From Neodontobutis hainanensis (taxonomy: Eukaryota > Chordata > Actinopteri > Gobiiformes > Odontobutidae), in the NCBI GenBank assembly GCA_024349245.1, contig JALDNG010000836.1:18884-82883 (forward strand): a stretch of DNA of 64,000 nucleotides. Direction: 5' to 3'. The notes beneath the pieces were generated by a model, which made no database searches, was not told where the DNA came from, and saw nothing but the letters and a program-made list of their open reading frames with translations. Both the position numbers and the translations under genes were made by a program. Shown here piece by piece: positions 1-11,851 of this stretch (its first letter is position 1; each line of letters opens with the position of its first letter).

Positions 1-3000
1 CTACATTCTGTTCTAATGCTCATCTACAGTCTGTTCTATTGTACATCTACAGTCTTTTCTACTGCACATCAACAGTCTGTTCTAATGCTCGTCTAAAGTC
101 TGTACAACTGCACCTCTACAGTCTGTTCTACTGCATGACTACAGTCTGATCTAATGCCATTTTACAGTATGTACTATTGCTCTACTGCACTCTATTCTAC
201 TGCACGTCTACAGTCATTTTTACTGCACATCTACAATCTGTTCTAATTGTCAGTCTGTTCTACAATCTACAGTCTGTACTAATTCTGCTCTGAAGTCTGT
301 TCAACTGCACGCCTACAGTCTGTTCAACTGCACCTCTACAGTCTGTACTACGGCACTTCTACAGTCTGTTCTAATGCTCATCTACAGTCTGTACTACTGC
401 AGCTCTAGAGTCTATTCTTTTGCACATTGTCAGTTTGTTCTACGGGACGTTTACAGTCATTTCTATTGCTCGTTTAAAGTCTGTTCTAAGGTAATTCTAG
501 AGTTTGTACTACTGCTGCTCTGATTTCTGTTCACCTGCACGTCTACAGTCTGTTTTACTGCATATCTACAATCTGTTCTAATTGTCAGTCTGTTCTACTG
601 GACGTTTACAGCCTGTTCTAAAGCTCATCTACAGTCTGTTCTAAAGCCAATCTAGAGTCTGTACAACTGCTGCTCTGACATCAGTTCAAATGCACATCTA
701 TAGTCTGTTGAACTGGACGTCTACAGTCTGTTTTACTGCACATCTACAGTCTGTTCTAATGCACATCTACAGTCTGTTCCAATGCAAGTCTACAGTCTGT
801 ACTACTGCTCATCTACAGTCTGTCTTATTGCACATCTACAGTCTGTTCTGATAAACGTCTACAGTCTGTTCTACTACACATCTACAGTCTGTACAACTGC
901 ACCTCTACTGTCTGTTCTACTGGCTGTCTACAGTCTGTTCTAATGCCATTTTACAGTCTGTACTACTGCTCTACTGCACTTCTACAGTCTGTTCTACTGC
1001 ACGACTATAGTCTGTATAAATAAATGTCTACAGTCTTTTCTAATGCACAACTACAGTGTGTTCTTCTGGAAGTCTACAGTCTGTTCTAATAATTGTCTAG
1101 AGTCTGTTCTACTGCACGCCTACATTCTCTTCTAATAATAGTCAACATTCTGTACTACAGCACCTCTACAGTCTCTTCTACTGCACATCTACAGTTTGTT
1201 CTAGTGGTCGTCTACAGTCTGTACTACTTCACCTCTACAGTCTGTTGTAAAGCATGTCTACAGTCTTTTCTAATACTAATGTACAGTCTGTTCTAATGCT
1301 CGTGTAAAGTCTTAACTACTGCACCTCTACAGTCTATTATTCTGCACATCGTCAGTCTTTTCTAATGCACAACTACAGTCTGTTCTAATGGACAACTACA
1401 GTCTGTTCTAATGCACGTCTATAGTCTGTTCTAATGCTCGCCCACAGTCTGTTCTAATGCAGGTCTTTAGTCTGTACTATTGCACATCTACAGTCTGTTC
1501 TACTGGACGTAAACAGTCTGTTATAATGCTCGTCTACAGTCTGTTCTATTGTACGTCTACAGTCTCTTAAAATGCTACTTTACAGTCTGTAACTCTGCTC
1601 TACCGCATTTTGTTCTACTGCACGTCTACAGTCTTTTTTATAAACGTCTATAGTCTATTCTAATGCATATCTACAGTCATTACTTCTGTACTTCTAAAGT
1701 CTATTCTAATGATCATCAACAGTCTGTTCTAATGCAAGTCTACAGTCTGTGCTACTGCTCATCTACAGTATGTACTACTGCACTTCTAAAATCTGTTCTA
1801 ATGCTCATCTGCAGTCTGTATTACTGCACCTCTACAATCTGTTCTAAAGCAAATCTATAGTGTTTTCTAATACTCATATAGAGTCTGTTCTAATGCTCGT
1901 CTACAGTCTGAACTACTACATTTCTACAGTCTGTTATAAATCATGTCTACAGTGTTTTCTAATACTCATATACAGTCTGTTCTAATGCTCGTCTACAGTC
2001 TGTACTACTGCACCTCTATAGTCTATTCTTCTGCACTTTGTCAGTCTGTTCTACTGGACGTTTACAGTTTGTTCTAATGCTTGCCTACAGTCTGTTCTAC
2101 TGCACGTCTACAGTCTGTTCTACTGCATGTCTGCAGTCTGTTCTGATAAACGTATACAGTCTTTTCTACTACACATCTACAGTCTCTGCTGCTCCACTTC
2201 TAAAGTCTGTTTCTAATGCACATCTACAGTCTGTTCTAATGCAAGTCTATAGTCAGTACTACTGCTCATCTATGGTCTGTTCTAGTGCAGGTCTACAGTC
2301 TGTTCTAATAAATGTCTACAGTCTATAGTCTGTTCTAATGCTCGCCCACAGTCCGTTCTAATGCAAGTCTATAATCTGTACTACTGCTCATTTACAGTCT
2401 GTTCTAATGCAAGTCTACAGTCTGTACTACTGCTCATTTACGGTCTGTTCTACTGCAGGTCTACAGTCTGTTGTAATAAACGTCTACAGTCTGTTCTACT
2501 GCACATCTACAGTCTGTACTACTGCACTTCTACAGTCTGTTCTAATGCTCGTCTACAGTCTGTATTACTGCACGTCTATAGTCTGTACTACTGCACATCT
2601 ACAGTCTGTTCTAAAGCATGTCTAGAGTGTTTTTAATACTCATATACAGTCTGTTCTAATGCTCGTCTACAGTCTGAACTACTGCACCTCTACAATCTGT
2701 TCTAAAGCATGTCTACAGTGTTTTCTAATACTCATATACAGTCTGTTCTAATGCTCGTCTACAGTCTGAACTACTGCAACTCTACAGTCTGTTCTAAAGC
2801 ATATCTACAGTATTTTCTAATACTTATATACAGTCTGTTCTAATCCTCATCTACAGTCTGTACTACTGCACCTCTAGAGTCTATTCTTCTGCACATTCTC
2901 AGTCTGTTCTACAGGTTGTTTACTGTTTGTTCTAATGCTCGTCTACAGTCTCTTCCAAAGCCAATCTAGAGTCTGTTCTACTTCTGCTCTGAAGTCTATT

Positions 3001-4577
3001 CAACTGCACATCTACAGTCTGTTCAACTGCACCTCTACAGTCTTTTCTATTGTTAATAGATAATAATTGTCTAGAGTCTGTTATACTGCACGTCTACAGT
3101 CTCTTTTAATAATTGGCAACTTTCTGTACTACTGCACCTCTACAGTCTCTTCTACTGCACATCTACAGTTTGTTCTAATGGTCGTCTAGAGTCTGTACTA
3201 CTGAAACTCTACAGTCTGTTCTAAAACATGTCTACAGTCTTTTCTAATACTCATGTACAGTCTGTTTTAATGCTCGTGTAAAGTCTCAACTACTGCCCTC
3301 TACAGTCTATTCTTTTGCACATCTACAGTCTGTTCTAATGCACATCTACAATCTGTTCTAATGGAATTCTCCAGTCTGTACTACTGCTCGTCTACAGTTT
3401 GTTCTACTGCTCTTCTACAGTCTGTTCTAAAAACGTCTACAGTCTGTACTACTGCACATCTACAGTTTGTACTAAAGCTTGTCTAGAGTGTTTTCTAATA
3501 CTAATATACAGTCTGTTTTAATGCTCGTCTACAGTCTGTACAACTGCACCTCTACTGCCTGTTCTAAAGCATGTCTAGAGTGTTTTCTAATACTCATATA
3601 GAGTCTGTTCTAATGATCATCTACAGTCTGAACTACTGCACCTCTACAGTCTGTTCTAAAGTTCATCTACAGTCTTTTCTAAAGCCAATCTAGAGTCTGT
3701 ACTACTGCTGCTCTAAAGTCTGTTCAACTGCACGTCTACAGTCTGGTCTACTGCACATCTACAGTTTGTTTTAATGCTCCTCTACAGTCTGTACTACTGC
3801 ACCTCTACAGTCTCTTCTAAAGCATGTCTACAGTCTTTTCTAATAGTCATGTACAGTCTGTTCTAATCCTCGTGTAAAGTCTCAACTACTGCAACTCTTC
3901 AGTCTATTCTTCTGCACCTCGTCAGTCTGTTCTACTGCACATCTACAGTCTATTCTAATGGACATCTACTGTATGTTCTAATGAAAGTCTACAGTCTGTA
4001 CAACTGCTCATCTACAGTCTGTTCTACTGCACGTGTACAGTCTGTTTTATTGCTAATCTACAGTCTGTTCTACTGCACGTTTACAGTCTGTTCTAATACA
4101 AGTCTACAGTCTCTACTACTGCTCATTTACAGTCTGTTCTACTACACATCTACAGTCTCTACTACTGCACTTCTAAAGTCTGTTCTTAAGCAGATCTACA
4201 CTCTCTTCTAATGCTCGTCTACAGTCTGTACTACTGCATTTCTATAGTCTATTCTTCTGCACATTGTCAGTCTGTTCTACTGGATGTTTAAAGTCTGTTC
4301 TAATGCTCGTCTACAGTCAGTTTTACAGTCTGTTCTAATGCAAGTCTATAGTCTGTTTTACTACTCATCTACGGTCTGTTCTTTTGCAGGTCTACAGTCT
4401 GTTCTAATAAACGTCTACAGTCTGTACTACTGCTCATCTACAGTCTGTTCTACTACACGTGTACAGTCTCTACTACTGCACTTTTAAAGTCTGTTCTAAT
4501 GCAAATCTATAGTCTGTTTTACTGCTCATCTACGGTCTGTTCTACTGCAGGTCTACAGTCTGTTCTAATAAACATCT
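1..4577 (+). repeat. 23-bp satellite array, plus orientation
   Basis: Tandem 23-bp monomers with the core TACAGTCTGTTCTA and a variable tail such as ATGCTCGTC, CTGCACATC, CTGCACCTC, AAGCATGTC or ATAAACGTC. The first ~1.86 kb is a copy of about 61650-63400. The last ~1.9 kb (about 2680-4577) is a copy of about 49980-51800 and, inverted, of about 20900-22760. The array ends at the 5' LTR of the retrotransposon. Open frames of 60-100 codons occur because the monomer contains few stops; they encode a 23-residue periodic product, which is a property of the repeat and not evidence of a gene. Confidence 0.95.
1795..1802 (+). other. empty target site of the DNA transposon (copy 1)
   Basis: One GTTCTAAT stands here, flanked by the same satellite sequence that borders the DNA transposon at 44014-47732 (read on the other strand). 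There the octamer is present on both sides of the element. This copy was duplicated from the locus before the element inserted, or lost the element precisely. Confidence 0.8.
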
Positions 4578-6296
4578 TGTAGCAGATCAGCCTCCAGAAC
4601 GCCACACGGATTATAACATTTGTTTAATCACTTACAGACCTCCAAACTGTTTCACTAAGGGTCTTTAAGATTAACAACTGTTGTTTCACCAACGGCCTCC
4701 AGAGACAGGCCGTGGATGTAAATCTTGAGAAGAAGACATGCTAACCCCGTTTTCTTTCAGATAAAAGGACACCAACGTGTTTTGCTAAGGACAGGAAACT
4801 TATTAATGACTTTGTTTTGCTTTTATAAGAATTGGATCTTCGTTCTACCCAGCACCGTGTCAAAGGTGACACATGGAACATCACAGACTGCTAGACGCCA
4901 TGTCCAAAAGCCGTAAATCCTGTAGATAAGGTGTCCATCCAGCTTTCTCGAGAACACTTTATTCTAATCCTGATTGACAGTTGAAAATGTCTTTGATCAT
5001 AGTCGTTCGGGCATGGTCAAACAAAACCCCTTTTTGGTTTAACTGGACAAATGACTCTGCACTCAAGAAGGACATTTGGTGTTATTTCATTAAAGGACAT
5101 TTTGTTATTTTATTACTTAGAAAGATTGTGAATGTACTAACAATTATACTGTTTGTTTCAGGATGCAGAGTTTTACAAGTCAACTAATTCCTTCCATTCC
5201 TACAGAGTTACGTTTTATGTTAATAAAATGTAATGAATATATGTTTTTATAATAAGTCTGACAAATGTTTCTTTGCATAATCCTGCAAGTACGAATGTGT
5301 TTGTGTGTTTTACGAAAACCAAGGAAAATAGGGTGAAACAAAAGGAATGTTTAAGACTTAGTTTAAACATTTAAACTCCCCAAAGCAATGCCTTCCTCCG
5401 TAAGACACACCCTGTCAAAAAGTGTTAAAAGTGACCGCTGGTCAAAAACACGCTCTCTGCACTACTCTCCGTCTCCTCTTCACTTCGCTCTGGACCTCTT
5501 GTCCGTTCAGGGCTGTAGGCCCTCGGACCTCTCACAAGCTCCGGACCTCGTAACGAGTAAATTTTCTTTGTATTTTAAAGCCTGCAAGTTTAGCTTGCCG
5601 CGATAAAGTTTCCTTCACACAGCTGTTTAAAGTAGCTTACTTCTTGCCAGCCTGCCAACAAAAGGAAGTTGCCTCGCTTTTATTTTTGAAGATTTCCTGC
5701 CTGCAAAGAGTTAGCTTGACTAAAATCTAACTTTCTCGAGCAAGTTTAAGCCAGCAACACAGCCGCTAAACCTTCTCCAGTGGACTTCGCAATAACTTTG
5801 AAAGACTCAATTTTACTCGTGTACGACGCTGATGCTAAAAGGCTTGGCTAGTTGTGACAGTAACGAGACGCTTTTGAATCTCCCGGGCCCACGGCAGCCC
5901 CTCTGGAGAGTGGAAACAGCAGGCCATCCTGGAGGCGACAAACGCCATCGGTTGCGACAGGGTTCGGACAACCTCTAGACCTCTCGCCGCTAAGATCTGA
6001 GACCAATCACGACCCCCAGGGTGAGTCTAAACGTTAGTTACACAAGTTTGGCGTATAACTGTCTAAACATAACAGCCTTGGCCTCAGAAACCGTCATCGA
6101 ACCCCTTTAAACGCTCCGTAACAGCCCCTCATCTAATAATAGAGTTAATAATCAATAGGCATACTTTCTTTTGTTTCACAAAATCCTCTGAAAGTAAAGT
6201 GTTTTATCGTTCTTTGATTTACCCATTCATGTGTCAATAATTATCCCTTTGTGTCATTTCCTGTCATTATTCACTGTTTAAATTTTTATAATCTTT

Positions 6297-6302
6297 AATA
6301 AA
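6297..6302 (+). promoter_or_regulatory. poly(A) signal in LTR
   Basis: AATAAA in the 3' third of the LTR. It is conserved at 16459-16464 in the 3' LTR and 57070-57075 in the solo LTR, as expected for the signal that ends the retroelement transcript. Confidence 0.55.
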
Positions 6303-6440
6303 ACCCCATAAAGACATTTACTGTTTCAATGTTTAATTCATTAATTTTCAAAACGAGAAGAATTTACTTCCTTTAGATTAATGAGACTAGACTAAACAGT
6401 TTCTCTGGATCTGTTCAAAACTAGAGTGGTGCCCGAAAGA

Positions 6441-6471
6441 AATTAATATTTTGATAAGCAAAATATTAATT
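6441..6471. other. AT-rich hairpin in the LTR
   Basis: A perfect 13-bp stem (AATTAATATTTTG and its complement) around a 5-nt ATAAG loop. It is followed by further ATTAAT-rich inverted sequence up to the LTR end. The same structure is present in the 3' LTR (about 16602-16632) and in the solo LTR. Confidence 0.7.
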
Positions 6472-6541
6472 ATTAATTTCCATAATTAATATTTATATTA
6501 ATTATTAATTAATAAGACCATATTCCCTACATATTATTTTT

Positions 6542-6559
6542 TGACGCCCGCGTGAGCCT
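6542..6559 (+). other. candidate primer-binding site
   Basis: TGACGCCCGCGTGAGCCT lies about 10 nt after the 5' LTR. Retroelement primer sites usually start TGG and complement a tRNA 3' end. This resembles the TGGCGCCC class with a G-to-A change. The primer tRNA is not identified. Confidence 0.4.
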
Positions 6560-6667
6560 CGGAAGAATTTTCTTGATTAAACATTAGAATCACTCAATAT
6601 CCAAAGTCTTTACAAAATTGCTGTCCACTGAAAGCTGTGCCTTTGTTGTGCTGTTGCTTAGCAATGC

Positions 6668-6690
6668 GTGTGTGTGTGTGTGTGTGTGTG
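6668..6690 (+). repeat. (GT)n microsatellite
   Basis: A 23-nt uninterrupted GT run in the retrotransposon leader. Confidence 0.9.
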
Positions 6691-7353
6691 AGAGTTGTGC
6701 TTTTGTTTGTTAAGTGTGAAGCGCTGTCGAAATTGCTAATTCAAATCGTACCAGCTGGACTGATATTATTTTGAATTACAATTAGTATTGTACGTACATT
6801 TATGGCCAGAGCATTAATCAAGTACTTGTTAAAAGTTGCTTAGAGTCTGTTACAAAGCTTAGAGACTCTGCAAATTGCATGCATGTTAAACACACGAGAC
6901 AAAGTGTGTAACTTCATATGGGCCCGAGACAAAAAGCTAACTACTGTGCTACGCCAGAGTTAAGTTAAAATTGTCTCTTACAAGTTGAAAAAAAAATTGC
7001 CGCGTTACACCGGAATTTTATGAGAAAACTTGTCTTGCCTAAGGCTTATGAGCCTGGGTGTATTTTGAATGGATTAAAAAAAAAAAACCCGTGCTGTAGG
7101 CCTTCACAGACTAGCTAACTGTGAAAACCCTCCCCCTAAAAGCCACGTGGGCTGCCGTGCGTTTTGTCTAAAAACGTGGTTTGAGCCTGCTGTAAATGTG
7201 CTTGTGTTTAAAACGTGGCCTTGTACCTGCCTTGTACAAAGCGCTGCTGTGTTTAAACCGCGGGTTTAACAAGTTGTAGACGCGTCCCAAGTCAGTCTCT
7301 GACTGGAGCTAAAAACAAACTTTGCCCCGGCACCCTCAAAGGGGCGTGCCGGA

Positions 7354-7500
7354 GACTCACGAGAGTCTCTATCGCCCCCTAGCGGAAAGAAGTGGTAAAA
7401 CCACTGACTCACGAGAGTCTTTATCTCCCCCTAGCGGAAAGAAGTAGTAAAACCACAGACACAAGTTTCTACTGCCCCTAGCGGAAGAGAAGTGCGAAAC
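7354..7500 (+). repeat. 52-bp tandem triplication in the leader
   Basis: Three units start at 7354, 7406 and 7458. Each contains a GACTCACGAGAGTCT-like stretch (weaker in the third), then CCCCTAGCGGAA, then GAAGT plus a short variable tail. The first two are very similar and the third is diverged. Possible roles in packaging or translation are not shown by the sequence. Confidence 0.8.
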
Positions 7501-8552
7501 TTCTAAAAATCTCAGAGGAGCTCTACGTCTCTCTCTGGTGGTCACTCAACGGAATTACACTTTTTCCTTAAAACAGTGACTAATTCAAGTTTAGAACTTA
7601 ACAACTGAATAATTTAAGCTTTCATTGACACTGAAAAGCCTGATTGAATTAACATAAAAGTGAATTACTCTGCGTTATTAACAACAACTGAACTGCTATT
7701 AAGCTGTTTTTGTTTGTTGTTAATGCCTGTGTTTAACAACCTTGAATGCACAATAGGAGTTAACTAACAATTGTGACATTTTTAATGAACATTGCATCTG
7801 CTTTTGGAAAATCTTTGATGCTAACCCTGCATTTAATTTGATTGATTAATTTGTCTTGATTAACAATTTAAGACTTGTTTTGTGACTTTCCTATCTACAC
7901 AGGATTTGTCAAATTGGAATGCTAATGCTAACAGCTTACTAACACTACGACAACCCTGCTGTTACGTCTGAACAGACTTAACCCTGCACGAATTTTGTCA
8001 TAGCTGTAATTTAAAAGCTGATTACCTGCATGAATTGTTAGATTAAACCCACTGATTCTGCACTGTTAATTTTACAAATTAGCACTGTCAACCCTCATTA
8101 ACATTCACACCACTAGGCTATTGCTACATAGTCACTGCTTAATACTAGCATAAGGTCATTTCACTCAGAAATAGACTTTATACCAACTTCCACTTCAACA
8201 ATTCCTTCTTTTATTACTTTCAATCTGACTTATTTCACTTAATACCCTTTTATTTTAATTTAATTGTAATTTTATTTTATTTTAAATAAAATAAAATGTT
8301 AACTTTAATTTTTATTCCTTCATTATTTTTTTATTATTTACACTTTTACTCAGATTTTCAAAAATCCTTTTACAGTCTGCTTGAGTTTTACGCCTTCTTC
8401 GTAACACTATACAAGTAGTAACTCTCTCCTTGCAGTTAAAACGTAATCTAACAATAACTCACTTTCTCAGAGAAACCCCATTTCTCAACAAGTCTGACTC
8501 ACAGTCTACAGGTTCTGGTAGTCCCATCAAGCTTCTGGATCACTTAGACTAG

Positions 8553-10355
8553 GCTCTAAATGATTTAACAGAACAGGTGCTACCCCAATATGTTGACGAG
8601 ATTCAAACCACACCTCCCAACGAGCTAGATTCAGTTCTTAGCTCCTTGATTAGCATTGCGCTAACCTATAAGCCAAAAGACAAGGATCTAACTAAGCTGT
8701 TAGGTCAAATGGCTACTGTTATGCGCGCGCAGCAGAAACACGCTGAGGATCTCCTGGCACGCAGCCACGAGAAACTCCAGGTCCAGAAACAGGACCTCGC
8801 CCGCTTCCAACGCGATATCAAGACATTGAATCAGGAACTCCAGCTGACCCAAGGAGCCCTGGAGAATTCTGAAAAACAGAACCAAGAGTTACAAACTCTT
8901 GCACAAACACTCCAAAGACAGAACCTGACTTTGAGGAGTTACACACCAAACTCCAGATAACTGAGGGGACCCTCAGTGACCTAAGGAACGAGCTGAGCGA
9001 AACAAGGTCTGCTCGTGACCTAGCAGAACTGCAGCTCAGTGACCATCGCAATGAGCACGACGCTATGCGAGAGGAACTCATCAAAGCAGGCAAAAGTGCA
9101 CAGCTGTCCGCGAATATGCTGGCACAGGAAGCTCGGCGGAGAGAGTCCCTGAGTGCACGGGTAGAGGCCCTCACTCAACAAGGTGACTTAGACCGCCAGC
9201 TTATTGAACAACTTCAGGCGTGCTTAACAGAAGCCGCCCAGATACAACCAGGTAACAAAACAGAGTTTAAAAGCACTCCGAACCAAGTGCTGGTTACACC
9301 GGCATACCAACCTGTTAAACCAAAGGAAAACTCCCAGGAGGGAGCTACCTCACTAACTAATCTGATTTCTCGACCCCTACCGCCTCGCTTGGGCGCAACG
9401 GAAAGAGGACCAACCGGTGCCGAGCCCGGCCGTCTTTCCGCGAGCTTCCACAGGTAGGCATTCGGATTACTTCGCACTACCAAAAGGTAGGCAATCGGAC
9501 TTTGTCCCACAACCAGCTTTGAAACAGAGACATCTGGACTACGGTCCCACTAACAGAGACTTTGACAAAATTGCGCGTCATATCACTCGCTTTGAGCCCC
9601 ATCAAGGAGCGTCTTATGACGTGAGTGCTTATCTTCGCGACATTGAATTCTACCTACAAAGAATACCCAATGTTACTGCTGCGGACAAAATCTTTCTGAT
9701 AAAACTAACATCAAGCAGAGATGTTAGTAGCTTCATCGAACATCAACCTCCTGAGGTCCAAGCTGACTTTGATCTCCTTAGTCAGTCTCTCATGGTGGAA
9801 TTCTCAGACGTTACGGTAAATGTGGGTCTGACTGCCGCCCTAATGATCAAACAGGCACGGCCAGAGTCCCCACAGCTATACTATCATCGGCTACGCAAAG
9901 CTTATTTCGGTCCACTCAATGAACCAAACATGGAGGAGGATAAAAACTTCAAAGCCCTCTTTGTGCAAAACCTCCATCCAACTACCAGCCATCATCTTGG
10001 CATTTCTGCATGCCCACAAACGCAGACCAGCCACCAACTTCGCGAGCTGGCAATGCGGGCATTCACTAAACAGAGGCTGAGGCAGACTAAACGTCAAAAG
10101 CCAGACACTCTTGTCACCGTAGATCGGAGCCTAGCGCTCGAAGGAGCGCCGACCTCCAATCCAAATGGCCCAGGAGCCTCCCGCTTTCCAGACAGGAAAG
10201 AGGGACCTCGACCACACAAAAGAGAGCCGGGTCCACACCCGACCTGGCCTGAACGTAAGTTCAAAGACCAGGGCCCTCAATGGAGACCTCGGTTCAAAAA
10301 TAAATTTCGAACCAATCCAAACCGTAACCAAAGGGGGTCCTATCAAAACCGCTGA
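8553..10355 (+). pseudogene. Gag polyprotein remnant (coiled coil + capsid-like region)
   Basis: Gag forms the retroelement particle and binds its RNA. Three frames carry successive pieces: 8553-8960, about 8930-9457, and about 9430-10355. The first two are rich in Gln, Glu, Leu and Arg with heptad spacing (ELQLTQGALENSEKQNQ is typical), so a long coiled coil is likely. The third has a capsid-like helical region, for example LRDIEFYLQRIPNVTAADK and a YYHRLRKAYFG stretch, then a basic Pro/Arg/Lys-rich tail that may bind nucleic acid. I see no CCHC zinc knuckle. An in-frame TAG at 8550 cuts it from upstream codons, and at least two frameshifts break the reading frame. Gag is inferred from position and composition. 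Confidence 0.7.
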
Positions 10356-10357
10356 CG

Positions 10358-10918
10358 ACAGGAGAAACCATTATCGTCTGTCCCAAGACCAACGATCATC
10401 AGGTAGCTCACCTGTCAAACGACAAAATCATCGAGAGACCGAGCCCTGAAACTCAGACTGATCGCGATAGCGAAAGGAGTCTGACTACAGAGGAGGCTCG
10501 GGCCATAGAACGCATACTCAAACGAATGCGCGAAAAGTCCAAGGACAAGGCTGATCTGTATACGGTGGAGGCCTCTAAGGCCCCGATTCAGACACAGTCA
10601 CAACCGATCCAAGTCGACTTAACACGCAACGAAAATACAGAGTCTACTGAAGGGAATGAACATCTCCCAGACCTGTACCTAGGCTCTGACGATCCAGAGC
10701 CACTCAATGACATTGTCCAGGAACCTAGCATGGACAACACGGAGGGAAGTGATCCAGATCACAAATACCTCAGTCCGTCTAGCGCCCAAGTGAACCCAAA
10801 CATCGGGCTGTGCCATGACCACGCCACGACTATCGAATGTGAAACACCCTTTCACCAATTTCTGGGTCACCTAACTGAAAAGGGAGTAGCTCAAAGCTTT
10901 ATCTCTCTGTCTTGTTAG
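10358..10918 (+). pseudogene. Gag-Pol linker region
   Basis: An open, acidic, low-complexity stretch between the basic tail of Gag and the protease. It includes a Lys/Arg/Glu-rich helix (ARAIERILKRMREKSKD) and an Asp/Glu/Ser-rich segment. It reads toward the protease, but the frame ends at a TAG at 10916 while the protease continues in another frame, so a frameshift lies near 10900. No named domain is recognised. Confidence 0.45.
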
Positions 10919-11277
10919 AAGACCACTTGACGCACAAAGCACTTCTCGACACAGCCGCTGACATCAGCCTAATTTCAGGCAACCTGTTCAGATCACTCCA
11001 GGCTATAGCGAGAAGATCCCACAGGGACTTGAAGTCCCACCCGTGCTCTTTAGAAATAAGGCCTTACTCTGATGATCGGACGATCATCAACAAGGTAGCC
11101 TTAGTCCAACTGACCATCGGACCCATGACACTGATACACCCAGTGTACGTGTCCCACCTTGACAATGTCCCACTTCTGATTGGAAAAGACATCCTCAATC
11201 GCCGAACCACTGATCAACTTCAAGCAGCTGAAGATTTGGGCCCAAGTGCGAGAACCACTTCCAATCTTACTGAATGA
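10912..11277 (+). pseudogene. retropepsin-like aspartic protease domain
   Basis: The protease of LTR elements cleaves the polyprotein and works as a dimer, each chain giving one D-T/S-G motif. Here the active-site segment reads ALLDTAADISLIS, with DTAA in place of the usual DTGA. The closing motif is LLIGKDIL, the usual I-G-x-D-x-L signature. The spacing of about 75 residues between them fits one retropepsin unit. The frame ends at a TGA after ~121 codons, while similarity continues in an overlapping frame from about 11180, so a frameshift is present. Confidence 0.7.
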
Positions 11278-11279
11278 AT

Positions 11280-11782
11280 CTCAGTGCTATGCGATTGATA
11301 GGGAATCACCAATCGGCAGGGTAGCCACCGACATCGCTGGTACAACAACCATGCAACCTCGGTGCGAACCAAACCCCTTTACATTGCGTGACAACTTCCT
11401 ATGCACGCTGAAGGACCCATTAGCGATGACACCCCAGATTGTCAATGGCATCTCACTGGAAGCAACTCCAGTCGACAATGTCGTGATGGCCTTATGGGCT
11501 GACAAATCTGCCATCAGCCAGGAGCTGTTTAACACTCTAACGCAGATAAACCCGTGCCTGACCTTCATAAAGAAGCGCACTAGGTTCCCTGCTAACCCCA
11601 CACCGACTCATGCGTTAACCGCCATCGGTCTATGCTCTGCCATCGTACGATGGAACAAAAGAGAACTGACCCACACGTTTGCTGTCATCCCTAATCTCTC
11701 ACATTCAGTGTACATTGGGGCTGACATGCTAGTCAGACTCGCACAAGTCGACACCATTAACAACGCGTTCTCTGGTCCCTGA
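11280..11782 (+). pseudogene. second retropepsin-like fold, degenerate active site
   Basis: This region is in frame with the start at 11180 and lies just after the first protease domain. It contains VVMALWADKSAISQELFNTL, which has the layout of an aspartic protease active-site loop with DKSA where DTGA is expected. About 90 residues later comes HSVYIGADMLVRL, matching the closing I-G-x-D-x-L motif. I read it as a second, probably inactive protease fold in tandem with the first. Alternatively it is a linker with chance resemblance. It ends at a TGA at 11780. Confidence 0.5.
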
Positions 11783-11851
11783 CTGGAGTACGAAAGAATC
11801 ACTTTCACTGACCAAAGGAAACTTGAGATCGGGTCAAACGATCCCCGACGC

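Larger units (their letters stand above)
4578..6531 (+). repeat. 5' LTR
   Basis: 1954 bp with TG...CA ends, near-identical to 14730-16692 (1963 bp) and 55348-57304 (1957 bp). It contains an AATAAA signal, an AT-rich hairpin near its 3' end and a GTGAGT donor-like site near 6021. Private differences from the other two LTRs (for example around 4692, 4790 and 4830) show independent decay. The short open frames within it recur in the other LTRs but match nothing I recognise. Confidence 0.93.
6532..8552 (+). other. long untranslated leader of the retrotransposon
   Basis: About 2 kb between the 5' LTR and the first gag-like frame, with no open frame that resembles a protein. It holds a (GT)n run, an A-rich tract near 7075, a three-copy 52-bp tandem repeat and an AT-rich stretch at about 8200-8350. 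The frame that carries Gag is open without an ATG back from a TAG at 8550, so the true start codon has been lost or lies upstream of a mutated segment. Confidence 0.6.

Noticed and set aside
2361..2636. Open frames of 60-150 codons throughout the satellite on both strands as protein genes
   Set aside because: They all encode permutations of one 23-residue phrase set by the 23-bp monomer, end where a monomer has TAA in that frame, lack splice or promoter context, and recur by copying of the array.
1..4577. CRISPR array (constant repeat with variable spacers)
   Set aside because: The conserved core is only about 14 bp and the variable tails about 9 bp from a small recurring set; the context is a vertebrate satellite with LINEs and SINEs. 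Not CRISPR.
4725..5606. Short frames inside the LTRs (4725-4916, 4981-5187, 5388-5606 and their copies)
   Set aside because: They recur only because the LTR is repeated, differ in length by indels among copies, and match no family I know.
9214..9510. Antisense open frames across gag and pol of the LTR element
   Set aside because: Shadows of the sense frames. They show no domain and the sense strand has recognisable Gag, protease and integrase blocks.
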